Below are positions 45,278-61,046 of a stretch of 64,000 bases of DNA, piece after piece (position 1 is the first letter of the stretch; each line of letters starts with the position of its first letter). The stretch is from Phlegmacium glaucopus (lineage: Eukaryota > Basidiomycota > Agaricomycetes > Agaricales > Cortinariaceae): the NCBI GenBank assembly GCA_015039465.1, contig MU130696.1, positions 372,001-436,000 on the forward strand. Reading direction: 5' to 3'. The notes below the pieces were generated by a model. It was given only the letters and a program-made list of their open reading frames with translations, had not been told where the DNA came from and did no database searches. The translations under genes and the position numbers were made by a program.

Positions 45278-47400
45278 ATGTCTTCATCATCAGCAAATAA
45301 AGCTACCACTCCTAAACATGTCGATCCAGAGGAAAGGGAAGCCCTGCTAGCATCGACCAGTGATGAACCCGATAATAATACCTTGGACGACATAGAAGGC
45401 AAACCTGGCTGGTCTAGTAGAAAGATAGCTCTAACTGCTATAGCGCTGATTACGCTGTTGATAACGGGTGTCTTTGCCCGTACGGTGCTGTTTGGATCCC
45501 CTGGTCGAAAGCAACATGCAACTTTGTCCTCCATATTGCGCTCAAATGGCACTCATGAATTCAAGCCAACTGTCCTCATTGTGTCCATTGATGGACTGAG
45601 GTGCGTCTTGTTATGTTAAACAACGGGGTCGATGTACTGAATGCTTATGATAGAGCGGATTACCTTGACCGGGGACTGACACCACATTTACTCGACCTCA
45701 GTAAGAAGGGTCTCAGAGCCAAGGCAATGAAACCTATTTTTCCCGTATGTTGGCATACAATTTTTCTCCCATCCTGTTTTCTGACAATAGTCTCTAACCA
45801 GACCCTGACTTTTCCGTAAGACTTCTATTATACTATATCGAACTGAAGGAATCTTATATGGTTGAACCGATAGCAACCATTGGGCATTGATGTAAGTCAT
45901 ATTCGGCAGCAATGGCGCCTTTATTCAAGTCTATTCTCTAGGACAGGGCTCTACGCAGAATCTCATGGAATCATCGCTAATGTAATGTTTGCCTGGTTGC
46001 TACGGACTCTTCTTTGACCAATGACATCCCCTCAGAATTTTTGGGATCCATACTTACAAGAAGAATTCCATTATAATCGAATATCTTCTGTTTGGAATCC
46101 GGCCTGGTGGTTTGGCGAACCTGTATGCAAACACACAGCTTGTATAATATCCCACTGGTTGTACTTACCTTGTAAAAATTGTAGATGTGGGAGACTGCAG
46201 AAAGGGCAGGTGTCGTTACAGCAAATCTGATGTGGTAAGTTTATTGTCGCTCCTTGGTGGGTGTATTTGACCATAGGCGTAGGCCGGGTCCTCCTAAAAC
46301 AACTTCCGGTGCTTCATCGACTTACTTCATACCTTGGAAAGTTCGTTGCTTGTTATTCATTGCGCGGGAGTATCATTTTTAACCTCATGTCTAGAACAAG
46401 GTTCCTTTGGAAAACAAACTGAACCAGATTTTGAAATGGGTTGATCTACCACTAAATGAAAGACCTCAGTTAATCATGGGTAACTTTTGATCTTATTTCT
46501 TGATTTACTTTCCATTGATTGCTTCTCTCCAGCTTATGAGCCGTCGCTCGACCAGGCTGGACATGCAGCAGGACCCTTCTCAAGGGCCGTTAATGTATGT
46601 CAAAGCATAATCACACCTCCTAGCTATTGACCCTATACCAGGAAACTCTTCGTGAAGTGGATAAATTTGCAAAAACTCTCCATGACTCGCTGGCAGCACG
46701 CAATCTGACTGACATCGTTGACATCATTTTTGTCAGCGACCATGGCATGACTGACACAAGTCATCCAGAATTGGTGTATATAGATGATATTCTAGGGGCC
46801 GATGGTTTCGAGGAAATTTCACATGAAGATGGCTGGCCTTCCATGGGACTCAGATTCCATGATAATGTCAACGTTTCCAAGCATTTGGAGGGACTGCTCC
46901 GTGCTTCCGACGAACATCCAGAGAAGTTCGACGTGTACACTCACGAGACCATGCCCCAGAGATACCATTTTGCTCATAGCGAACGTATTGCCCCTATTTA
47001 TGTTGTTCCCAAAATTGGGTATGTGCTGACGACCAGAAAGGAAGGCGATGTTGCAACGAGCAAAGGCGTAAGTGATTTTATTTACCATAAAATAAATATT
47101 AACTTGAGCTGCATTTGATAGAATCATGGCTATGATAACAACCAAGTCTCTATGGAGGCTATTTTTGTAGCTCATGGGCCCTTTTCTATTAACACTAAGG
47201 CGCATCTTCAAAGAAGATTTCACTCAGCCCTTACCCTCCCTCGTTCCTTGGATGGCTGGCACTCTACTTCAGACGACGCATTTGTCATGTCGCCGTTCCC
47301 TAACGTGGAAGTTTACAATCTCGTCATCAAACTATTGGGTCTCAGCTCCTACGCTGCAAGGAACAACGGCACAGTAGGATTTTGGGATCAGTATCTGTAG
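45278..47400 (+). CDS. Membrane-anchored nucleotide pyrophosphatase/phosphodiesterase (NPP family)
   Basis: Exons: 45278-45600, 45654-45744, 45802-45815, 45874-45891, 45942-45981, 46036-46122, 46185-46234, 46277-46340, 46395-46479, 46533-46594, 46642-47067, 47122-47400, giving 512 residues. A cytoplasmic N-terminus precedes one transmembrane helix (ALTAIALITLLITGVF), so it is type II. The alkaline-phosphatase-superfamily site is complete: DGLRADY, the nucleophile Thr in PTLTFPNHW, SDHGMTD and GNHGYDN metal ligands. The enzyme should cleave extracellular or vacuolar nucleotides or their pyrophosphates. Two exons are only 14 and 18 nt; the 14-nt exon carries the nucleophile Thr. Confidence 0.88.
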
Positions 47401-47598
47401 TCGTTTGACTGGATATGTGGTTGGCTTGTATCATAATCTTGCTTTATCATAGAGACGATATATAATATACTAAATGCTTGGTGTAGAAGAATCCTTTGAT
47501 TACTTGTTTAAACATACCGAAGACCTTTCAAAACTTGAATACTAACTAGAAGCGAGGCTGATGATGACTGGAATTTCCGTGTGTACCTTGTATTTGCT

Positions 47599-48613
47599 TT
47601 AATCATGACCTTCGGCGTCAAAAACCATCTGATTGTCGCGCGTGCCCATGTGGTCGCCAGTCGTCGATGGTACGTAACCAGAGTCTGGTAAGCCTGTCTC
47701 GTCGAAACCTTCAGCAGTTTCGATGATTTCGTATAATCTCGATGCGACTTCGGGAGGAGGTACTCGTCCGCCGAGAATATCCCGCGCAGGCACAGGCGAC
47801 CCATAGAAATCACGATTGGCATCTTTCCTCTCAATGAGCACCGTGCCCTCCAGAGACAAGCCAGCAAATAAACCTAGAATTGGATCATATGGATCAAAAA
47901 ATACGGTATATAGTAAACTTGGATATGTACCTTTTGATTTGGAGTATGAGAACATGGGAGCAGGATGGGCTAAGGAGGCCTGTACACTGCCGCCCGTGCC
48001 AATAGGGCCTGCTGTAGCACTGATCCCTCCTCCGATGGTAACGTTACCGCCCAGGGAGAACGCCCGAACAGCATCCTCGCTGTTCAACACAATCACAAAG
48101 TCGGTGATATCTGCACCTATTTGAAGTCCCCAACCTAACCCTCCTGTTGCAATGCAGGACGGTGCCGACCAGGATCCATTAGGAAGACGAGCAATGACAA
48201 GACCTGACCCTGCCTTTCCTGAGAACACGAAACCGGCTTTCAGAACCTGGAAGACAGCAAGACCTGAAAAATATAATTCGGCATGTTGTAGTTAGTGAAT
48301 GTTTAGAAGTCGATGTACTTACCTCGGGCTCGCTGTAGAACAGCTTTGGGGATAGAATTAAGTGCCGATTGGGGGCGTTCAGGATCCGCTGGGGAAGTGA
48401 CAGTGTAATTACTCTAATGGATGCTACATGAGGGTACTTACCAAGGAAACTGTCCAGGATCTTCGCTGCCTTGTCAGCTTCACCAGGCAGAGAAAACGTT
48501 TGGACGAAATCCCGAGAGCCACTCGCTACTTTCGTCGTGCTCGCTTGCATGAAAGCTGTCGCCTGGATACCCGCTTTCTGTGCACCTTGGCGAAATTTAT
48601 CAAGAACCGACAT
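47599..48613 (-). CDS. SYLF-domain (Ysc84/SH3YL1-like) lipid- and actin-binding protein
   Basis: Exons (minus): 48442-48613, 48323-48388, 47931-48263, 47599-47873, giving 281 residues. The SYLF domain is typical: IPKAVLQRARGLAVFQVLKAG, FSGKAGSGLVIARL, GLGWGLQIGADITDFVIVLN, and SYSKSKGLFAGLSLEG after splicing. Ysc84-type proteins bind membranes and actin at endocytic sites; this one has no SH3 domain, so only the SYLF part is comparable. The last intron (57 nt) is stop-free and a multiple of three. It converges with the phosphodiesterase gene. Confidence 0.85.
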
Positions 48614-48883
48614 AATTGGGAGGTCCGATGTAAAGTACTATCGTCAAGTCGTGAACGTCAAGATTACAAGACCTGAGTAGCACTTCGGCGAGTCAGTTAT
48701 CTTACGTCATCTCTAATATCACTATAGTGCAGGTCACCGGTCACAGACTCGAAGGAGCTATATAACGTTTCCCTTCTGCGGCCTACAGGGGATGCCCAAC
48801 TGATTTATTATTATAAGTGGTAAGTACGTGGTCATGCCAGTGGTTTCGCGAATGTATAGAAAACATCCAAAGTAAGATACGAA

Positions 48884-51025
<2,142 letters not shown>

Positions 51026-51834
51026 TCTTAGACAAAGCAAAGTCGAATGAAATGAGAGTCTTTATACCTAGGAGCTCAACAGGTGGCCCAGTTGCGAAAA
51101 TAGGGACATGTTGACTAGAAGGAACTGATGGTACCGCATTTAGTTACATTCTTTCTATAAATATAAGCTGCACATGACCTAAGCATGCTTGTTGTACATG
51201 TGTGCCCTTCACTTTTGACAGAAGCTATGCATGGTCGCGGCCTTACATAAAAGATGATCGTAGAAGGTCCTTTCCACTGAAACACTTGTAGTTGGGATTG
51301 CAAGGGTATCTGTTTGTTAATCAGACTCGAGATTGTACATTGTGATGGGCTTTAATTTACCTTCCACTCACAAGACTTGTGCGCCCCCCTTCAAACTTAA
51401 CTTAGCAATGGATATACCTTGCCAGCTTCATGTCCATTACTGATGCAGCAGCATGCCGTAACTTTGGAGGAAGACTGGTATTTGTCATTCCATCTTCATA
51501 CACTGGAAGAATATATAAGTGAAAATCTTGGGATGAGTGAAGTAGCTGTGTATTTTTAGCGTTTAGGCCTATCGATATGAAAACAGCGCTATAATGATCT
51601 CAACACCTACATTTATCATAAATCAAGTGCATACCAAAAAACAGTTAAAGACTGTTAGGAAACAAAAACAACATCGGCAGGTTTCTAATAGAGCAATGAT
51701 ATCGATTGATGCTATTCTGAACTGATGTACATAGTATACAAGTTTTGGTCCAAAAAATCTGGCAAGGGGTCGTGGGAGAAAGTTCACAGACATATTTTTT
51801 GATGTATTTCGACCCGCTGAATCCGAATTTGAAA
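51026..51834. other. Spacer between the glucoamylase copies (promoter of copy 1)
   Basis: Contains the copy 1 promoter. Blocks of similarity to the region upstream of copy 2 extend to about 51480 (for example near 51219 and 51360-51460). There is no gene. An AT-rich stretch at 51548-51593 resembles sequence near 63840. Confidence 0.5.
51061..51067 (-). promoter_or_regulatory. TATA box of glucoamylase copy 1
   Basis: The minus strand reads GTATAAAGACTC ending about 36 bp upstream of the ATG. The same place before copy 2 (54065-54072) reads GGATAAAGACTC, with the first T of TATA replaced by G. Confidence 0.5.
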
Positions 51835-54012
<2,178 letters not shown>

Positions 54013-55327
54013 CCTTAGAGGCTTAGACAAACCAAAGAAGCTCGAACTCGAATGAACTGAGAGTCTTTATCCCTAGCATCTCCAGCAGGTGGACTGATTG
54101 CAAAAATAGTTGAATTGAAGAAGGCACGACATGTTAATTTGGAGTGCGGTAGCATTGTCGACGTCGCATTTAATAAATCTATAGCCGCACATGACCTTAT
54201 GTATATACGGTTGTCAAAAAAGGTATTGTAATATTTTTTAGGCATCCAATGCTTTCAAGTTTCTGCACACAGGGGTTCTCATATCAAACAGACCTTCACG
54301 AAACCATACTTTTGACAGAAGCGCTTTCGAGGCCTTACAGCTGCCTGCAAAATGCTAGGCCTTTTCGAAAATTTCTGTGTGCGCCCGTGTTTGGTGTAAA
54401 CACCTGCTTTTGGTACAGTGCGGGAGTGGTGCCATTTCAGCTCCACGCTCCCCTCTTCTGGCTCGCGGCCTCCCAGGGCCTCCCTTATCGAATACAATAA
54501 GTAATATCTATTTGCTGATCGACTCTAGACCGTAAATTGTGATAGGCAGGCTTACCTCCCACCACGCAAGTGAAGCTGCAAGACTTGTACGCCTCCTTCA
54601 AACTTAACTGCAATGGACATAGTTTGTCAGCTTCATGTCCGCTACTGACGCAGCATGCCATAAGATTGGTATCTGCCATTGTGGTCGACAGGTCGGCTCT
54701 GAATCCTTGGCGCATGATATACGATGAAGTCATTAGGCTGCCAACTGACGTCCTAACAACTTCCAGTCGGATCTTGAATCGATTCTTGATAGCCCAAGAC
54801 CTCAAAACTCGTGATACTGTATGTGATAAAAGTTATTTATTCCCCTTGCCCCGATGCATAACTTAAAAGTACTCTTTTTTGTAGGTTCTTGTGCATCAGC
54901 GATATGAGGAGAAGTGAAGATTGAATTAGACAGTTTATGTGCTTATAGTCACGAGCCCCAGTCCCAGGACATGGATGAGAACAGAAGTCGACTTTTGCGA
55001 CTCTCAACACCCAATAGCTTATGTTTGTAGGATTGAGAATGGAGTGCCGATGTTGGTTCTCCTGCTCGCATTGACGTCGGTGTTGTTGTCGAATTCTTGT
55101 ACGAAGAAGGACCGGCCTGAGCCAGGCTGCCAGAGCGGCGATCGACTGCGATCGAACTGAACGACAGTGGACATTGTGGTCTCCTGAATATCCTAAACTT
55201 CCGTGGATATGTTTTCTAGACGCTGAAGAGATGATATAAATTATTTACAGAAATGAAAAACATTACTCACGTGTTATGAGCAATTTCCTTTGATGGACTC
55301 CTGGCTTTCAACACCATCATATACACC
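54013..55327. other. Upstream region of glucoamylase copy 2 and of the RING gene
   Basis: The first ~680 bp are diverged duplicates of the region upstream of copy 1, matching in patches to about 54690. The rest has short ORFs with no features. No RNA gene or mobile element is seen. Confidence 0.45.
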
Positions 55328-56847
55328 ATGATTTTAGGACTCCTCTGTGTGTCCTATGTCAACGCCTTGTTCTTTCTTATAACAATTGCCAAGCCCTTGG
55401 AAGTGCATTCGAATACTAGCCTAAAAGTCAAATCTGAACGGAGTTGGCTGTGGGGTTGGGCATGGGGCACAGAGAGCACTGTCTCGGTCGTTGATCGCTC
55501 TCCAATGTTGTCTTTCTCTTCCCGACCAGGTACATCTTACTATGGATGTTGTTAATCTCCTGTCCTCAACACTTTTGTTAGCTGCCTTCGGAGCAGAGAT
55601 CACCGAACCGCTTTTGGGATATGTCATACCAATATCTTCATTTACAATCCCTTGCGCCGATAATAGCACATTACTCCCTCATTTGGATAACTCGGGATGT
55701 CCTGAATTGTGTCTTAGCGGTCCTGACAAACCAACAGAGACATGGATTGCACTAGTCCAACGAGGGAAATGCGAATTTGTCAAGAAAATTCGAGAGTCAC
55801 AGCGATTGGGTGCCAAAGCGGTCGTTGTTGGGGGTGAAGATCCTGAGATTTCTGGCTTTCCTGACACTCTGGTCAACATGTATAGTCCTGGTACACATTC
55901 ATTCTTCCGTCGTTGAAACAATGAGACGCTGATTTACGACACAGAGGACTCCTCAGATATCAAAATCGCCTCGACTTACATTAAATATGCTGACTACGCC
56001 CGCCTCAACACCCTTATCTTAAATTCGAATACAACCCATTCTGGGTTGCACACATTGTCGTTGCTGATTACTGCAGAGTATTCTGCTTGGGAGTGGTACT
56101 CGTATGTCATCAATTGATTCTTTTGGCCCACTTCACTTTTCTGAAATTTTTTTTTTTCGTTCCTCAGCCCTATAATCACTTTCGTTATCATTTTGATACT
56201 CCCTTCGGCTCTGACCTTTGTGACCCTCTTAATTCATCGGATTCGTGCCGCTCGTGCCGCCCAACGTGATCGGGCACCAGAAGATATTGTTCACAATCTA
56301 CCTTGGCGCGTTTGGACTGGCAATGGTTGGGAAAAGCATGAAAACGCAGACAAACTTACAGCTGCCAGTTCTGCGGAAATGGATATTGAGCAAGGGATTC
56401 CTGCTAAGGCCCCTATTGTGGACAACGAGGGTTCAAAGTTGCCTACAAATGAAGACGCTTCCACTTCCATTCACAATAAACTCCTCACGGACCAACCATG
56501 GTTCGAGTCGCAGCTTGAATGCGCCATTTGTCTTTCAGAGTTTGTTAAAGGCGATAAAGTTCGAGTGCTCCCCTGCCACCACATCTTCCATCTCCATGAA
56601 GTCGATGAATGGCTCATACAGAGAAAAAAACTTGTAGGATCCGTTTATACTCTTTTATGTAGTTCTATTGTTAATTTCCTTTTCCCAGTGTCCCATATGC
56701 AAGGCAGACGTCACACAACCCCGAGATCCATCTCACATGCCTCCAAGTGAACAACCCCATCCGACTCCATCTCTTGAACCAACCTCACCAGAAAGCGCGA
56801 CTGAACGCACACCCCTGCTCTCCAATAACTCTGAAATACATCAATGA
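55328..56847 (+). CDS. PA-TM-RING type transmembrane E3 ubiquitin ligase
   Basis: Exons: 55328-55529, 55582-55890, 55945-56101, 56168-56633, 56689-56847, giving 430 residues. A signal peptide starts [17 protein letters not shown]; a lumenal protease-associated domain follows ([29 protein letters not shown]); then one transmembrane helix ([19 protein letters not shown]) and a cytosolic RING-H2 ([24 protein letters not shown]). PA-TM-RING ligases sort membrane proteins in endosomes and vacuoles. The metal-ligand Cys normally at FHxxC is Glu here (FHLHE). The tail is Pro/Ser-rich. Confidence 0.85.
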
Positions 56848-57079
56848 TTTCTTGGACTTCGTTTTCTTTGTCGGTATCTGTAAACTTAATCTACTCCCTG
56901 TGTACATATATACCTACCTTTAAATATGTCTATTGTGCGTTATTCTTTTCTCCTTCATTGTTATCCGAATGCGATGCCATTGCTCTTTCATCTTCAGCAC
57001 ATTCTGGAGTATCTACTTAGGATCGGTGTCTGAGTACGCCACGCTTTCTCCTGGAATAACTTATTTGTTGATTTAAATG

Positions 57080-57397
57080 TCACGTGCCTATCGCCCTTAT
57101 TGTCTTTGTGATCATGGCGCCTTTCTCCCAAACTTCCATACTAGCTGATGTATGTAACCATCGGCGGCCGGATTCAACTGAAATTCGCGACCAAAGTCGT
57201 ATCCAGAGTATGTAACACTGAAATATGAGAGTTTTACTCCAAGAGCTTGGATGAGCAATTGTCCGTTTTCCACCAGTGGGTTCCCATTGCCGATGAAATC
57301 TGGGGTGAAAGTTGCCTTGACCCTGTTTCGAGAAGGCCCCAATTGACATTGACGACAATAGGGCTAGGAACAGCACTTGAGCAAGGCTCGATTTCAT
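57080..57397 (-). CDS. Possible small secreted protein, exon model unresolved
   Basis: The ATG at 57397 opens a clear signal peptide (MKSSLAQVLFLALLSSMSIG). About 20 codons later the coding-like sequence moves to the next frame (VKATFTPDFIGNGNPLVENG, to a stop at 57112). A 26-35 nt intron ending in ACAG, with a GTC donor, would join the frames and give a protein of about 85-90 residues with no known domain. A frameshift is the other explanation. Confidence 0.4.
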   Translation of the reverse strand: MKSSLAQVLFLALLSSMSIGAFSKQGQGNFHPRFHRQWEPTGGKRTIAHPSSWSKTLIFQCYILWIRLWSRISVESGRRWLHTSASMEVWEKGAMITKTIRAIGT

Positions 57398-57720
57398 CGC
57401 TCAACAATAAACCATCAAGATACTAACGCCACCAAGTCACACCGTCTATCTTGGGACTTCCTCTTATTGTCTTGTAACCCTAGATCCGCTCTCCATGAGC
57501 TCCCTGGAATGCAAGATTTGATCTTTAACAGCTATTTTATTGCTCTCAGTCACAAGTCACATGTCTTTCTTTGGTACAGGGCTTCCGCGATCTCACAACA
57601 ATTGTGTAGTGAGGGGCTTAAAGCTGAACCCATCGAGACGCCTGGCTTCGCTTTTCCGGAATCCAGCACATTGCTTGCCCGCACGCGTCACTCCAGGGTT
57701 CCTGTTTGGCTGCGTGAGCC
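57398..57720. other. Divergent intergenic region
   Basis: Lies between the small secreted ORF and the CCCH gene. No gene or repeat recognised. Confidence 0.4.
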
Positions 57721-59150
57721 ATGTCCAGGAAGGCACCTCCCCCGAAGAAAAGACATAGTACGTTGCTCAGCAGCTCAATGAATCCGGAAGCTCTCCTGAC
57801 CGCCCACCAGCGAAGCCTTGCAAATTCTTTCAAGTCGATCAATGTCCCTACCCAGCAGACCTCTGTAATTTTGCTCATGTAATTGCTCCACCATCGGATA
57901 GAGGCTCGAGCATATACCACTATTACCCTGCAGGTTATTATGCCCAAGACGCTCTGTGCCGATATCGATATAGACCTAAAGGTGGGGCGTTATCGATATT
58001 ACCCGATACTTAACTTGAATTCAAATATCGCTCTCAAGTCCCATTATTGAAGCCCTTGGACATTTCCACATCTGCTGATAGTCATCCTCAGGTGGATCTC
58101 ATGAATCTCGAAAAAGTATGATGTATTGCTCTGAGTAATTTCTCCCCTGAACGATAACTATTAGGCATACCTCGTCAGGGACACACTTTCTATCCCTGAT
58201 GTTCCCTCCATTCGAAGAGGCAGGCCGTCGTCAGACCTTTCTCCAAAAACGGCAGCTGAATCTCCCTTGCTCTCATCGTTCATTCATTCACCTGAGTCAA
58301 TTACTACGGGCTCTACGTCCATGTCGGCTTCAGATCTGGATGAAGTGGTCATCGTCACTGATGATCCCCAATACCACGAACATCTACACTCGTATCAATC
58401 ACAGGTTTATGTCGAAGACGATTCACCGGTGATCCATGTTCCCCCGTTCTCCCCCTTCTACCAAGTAGCTTTCAACGGACCACATTCGCCTCTATATGGG
58501 TATGATCACTCCTATATGTATGGGAGATCGTTGTATCCTTCCAAACCGCGTAGCGGCACGAGGTCCTTGACGAAGCAGAAAATTCTTAAATATAAAAGTT
58601 CGTCACTTCAATGTCCTAGAGGACAATTGAACTCATGATTCAGCAGCAAAACCTTGCAGATTCTTCCCGACAGAGAGAGGATGTCCCAAAGGGAGTTCGT
58701 GTACTTTGTGAGTAAAGAATGCATGACAATTACAACTTTGCATTTAACTGAATGTCTTTCAAGTATACACGACGACTTGCGGCACCAGGCTCCTTCACCA
58801 GTCAAAGAGTCGAACTCTAAAGAAGAGAATAGTCGCAAAAACTACTTTCCTGTTTCTTGGCGTGTCATTGGAGGTGGCGTCCGTGTTGCTGTCAAAACGG
58901 ACGACGCAGACCCATACACTACCGCCACAGGCGGCCCTACTTCCAAGCTTGACAAAAGCATTCCATCTACTCGAGTCGCATCTCGCAAACGTTCGAATTC
59001 TAACCCGCCCACGCCGAGTCCTCACTCTCAGCAATTCAAAATAGAACACGTACGTCCCTTGACGTGATTCTTATGTGCATTCAAATCAAATGCTAATATC
59101 ATATTTGCATTACACAGTTATTCTCTGCTGAATCGCCTGGTGTATTGTGA
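57721..59150 (+). CDS. Two-finger CCCH zinc-finger protein, function unknown
   Basis: Exons: 57721-57757, 57811-57878, 57934-57981, 58053-58115, 58165-58597, 58647-58707, 58764-59049, 59118-59150, giving 342 residues. The first finger, near residue 15, is C-x7-C-x6-C-x3-H (CKFFQVDQC...CNFAH); the second, near residue 220, is C-x8-C-x5-C-x3-H (CRFFPTERGC...CTFIH) and is assembled across an intron. Such fingers usually bind AU-rich or other single-stranded RNA, so an mRNA-regulatory role is likely but inferred. The region between fingers and the tail are disordered, Ser/Pro/Tyr-rich. I do not recognise an orthologue. Confidence 0.75.
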
Positions 59151-59729
59151 TTCTCTTTCATCCCTTCGACTTTTAGGAAAGTACTTAGACAATTAATTGT
59201 TATGATTCTGTTTTGCTTTATGTGTCCTTCGTATTTCTCTTGCAGTGCCTCTTTTTCTTCTTCTGTTGCTTCGAACTTATCCTTGCAAAAGAAGTATGGT
59301 GTACTATTTATTTCTCACGACCAAAGTCAATACATTCCTGTAATAACTCTGTAATGTTGTAGTGTGCGTAGGCGATCATGGTGGTTCGAACTACGGCGCA
59401 CTGGACGATACTTTATGGATCGAAGCAACTTGAAGGAGTGACCATAGCAATTACGTCACGGTATACATTGTCAATGAGCGCTTAATCGGATACGTGCGGT
59501 CGGGTTGTCCGCCTAGGTGCTATACTTATTTAGTAAGTTAAAATGCGACAGCTATTTGACAGCTATATAATCACAGAAAGTTAGATTGAGAGAGCGGGGG
59601 GTGGATGAATTGGGACATTTACGCAACATTTACGTGTTTCCGAGTCTTCTATTATACTTCGCCGTCGGGCAACCGTCGGTGACAAAAAAGAAAGCGCTGC
59701 TTGTGTTCCTTCTGCTCTTTGTCCTCATT
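59151..59729. other. Intergenic region upstream of heme oxygenase
   Basis: Contains the 3' UTR of the CCCH gene and the heme oxygenase promoter. No further gene or RNA feature seen. Confidence 0.4.
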
Positions 59730-60841
59730 ATGGCTTCAGTTGACTACTCCAAACCTTTGGCCACGCTCCTAAGAGAGAGTACTCTTGAAATTCATGACAC
59801 TGTCGCAACGAGTGTGGGTGCCAAGCTCCTTTTGAGTGGTAGTCTGTCAAGAGAAGAGTATGCAAGATACTTGATGATGCTTTGGCACATATACCAGTCA
59901 GTATGAATTTTTTTAAAGACATTGCTCCGACTGACAATCCATTCTCCTCAAGTGCCCTTGAGAAGGCACTTGACCGACACGCGTCTCACTCTGCACTAGA
60001 GCCGACATATAATCCAACACTGCTGGCAAGAGCGTCATCTCTGGCTGCTGATATATCCCACCTGCTCGAAGTTGACGAGTCTTCATGGAAATCCCATCCC
60101 ATTCATATGAATTTGATGGCTGCTTATCCACCTCCTCTATCTGAATACGTCCAGCGAATTGAAGAATTATCCAACTCCAACGATCCCTGTGCCCTCCTGG
60201 CTCACTCTTATGTAAGATACCTAGGTGATCTCAGTGGTGGTCAACCCATACGCCACACACTTGCCAAAGCGTACAATCTAGATGAAGCTACTGGGTTTGG
60301 TATCTCTTTCTACAACTTCAAAGAACTCCGATCGTCAAAGGCTGCTTCTCAAGGGGAAATGAAGAGAATTAAAGACTGGTTTCGAGAGGGTATGAATGTC
60401 GCTGGGGAGAGAAATGTTCAAGTCAAAGGTAATAGATCTCCGATTATGTAAAATGATGGATAACTCAATTTGGTTCTGATCACGCAGCTGCCGTTTTAAG
60501 GGAATCGAGTAGGGCCTTCCTTCTCAACTGCAACCTTCTTACTATGGTTGGCCTCGAGAAACAAGAAGACAATAAGGAAGCAGACAAGTCAGAGAAAGAG
60601 ACGCTCAGTGCGAATGCTTCATATCCTTTATCACAAATCCTTGCTGTGGTCGGAGCAGGCAAGTCCGAGTCTACTTACTTATACTGCAGCATTGGTACTC
60701 ATACTACAAACACTGGCAGCTTGCCTCGCTCATTTCATTTTAGTCGTGGGAGGGTTCACTGGCGACGGAGGTTACCAGAAGCTCCTTGCTATCCAACAAT
60801 GGCTTGCAAACACTTGGCAACAAAGTAAAGATCTAGACTGA
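59730..60841 (+). CDS. HMX1: Heme oxygenase, tail-anchored
   Basis: Exons: 59730-59896, 59953-60428, 60488-60658, 60690-60841, giving 321 residues. The N-terminal helix STLEIHD supplies the proximal His; the distal-helix signature YLGDLSGGQ is intact. A C-terminal hydrophobic helix (ALVLILQTLAACLAHFILVV) suggests ER tail anchoring. Reaction: heme to biliverdin, CO and iron. The last intron (60659-60689) is GC-AG, with donor GCAAGT, and only 31 nt long; without it the membrane anchor is out of frame. The start is the ATG in MASVDYSKPL. Confidence 0.9.
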
Positions 60842-61046
60842 AGCATATCTCTATTTCAGAATCCATCATCCTCTACGCATACGTTATGACCTCAGAATCC
60901 ACATTAACATGCAATCTGTCATCATCCTATTCAAATAAATATCGACACGAGATATGGTTCTGAACAAATACATATAATATGACCATGGAAAGTCGCACAA
61001 ATTAAGCTACTGCAAAAGACAAGAAAGAGTAGCATTATGTGGAAAA

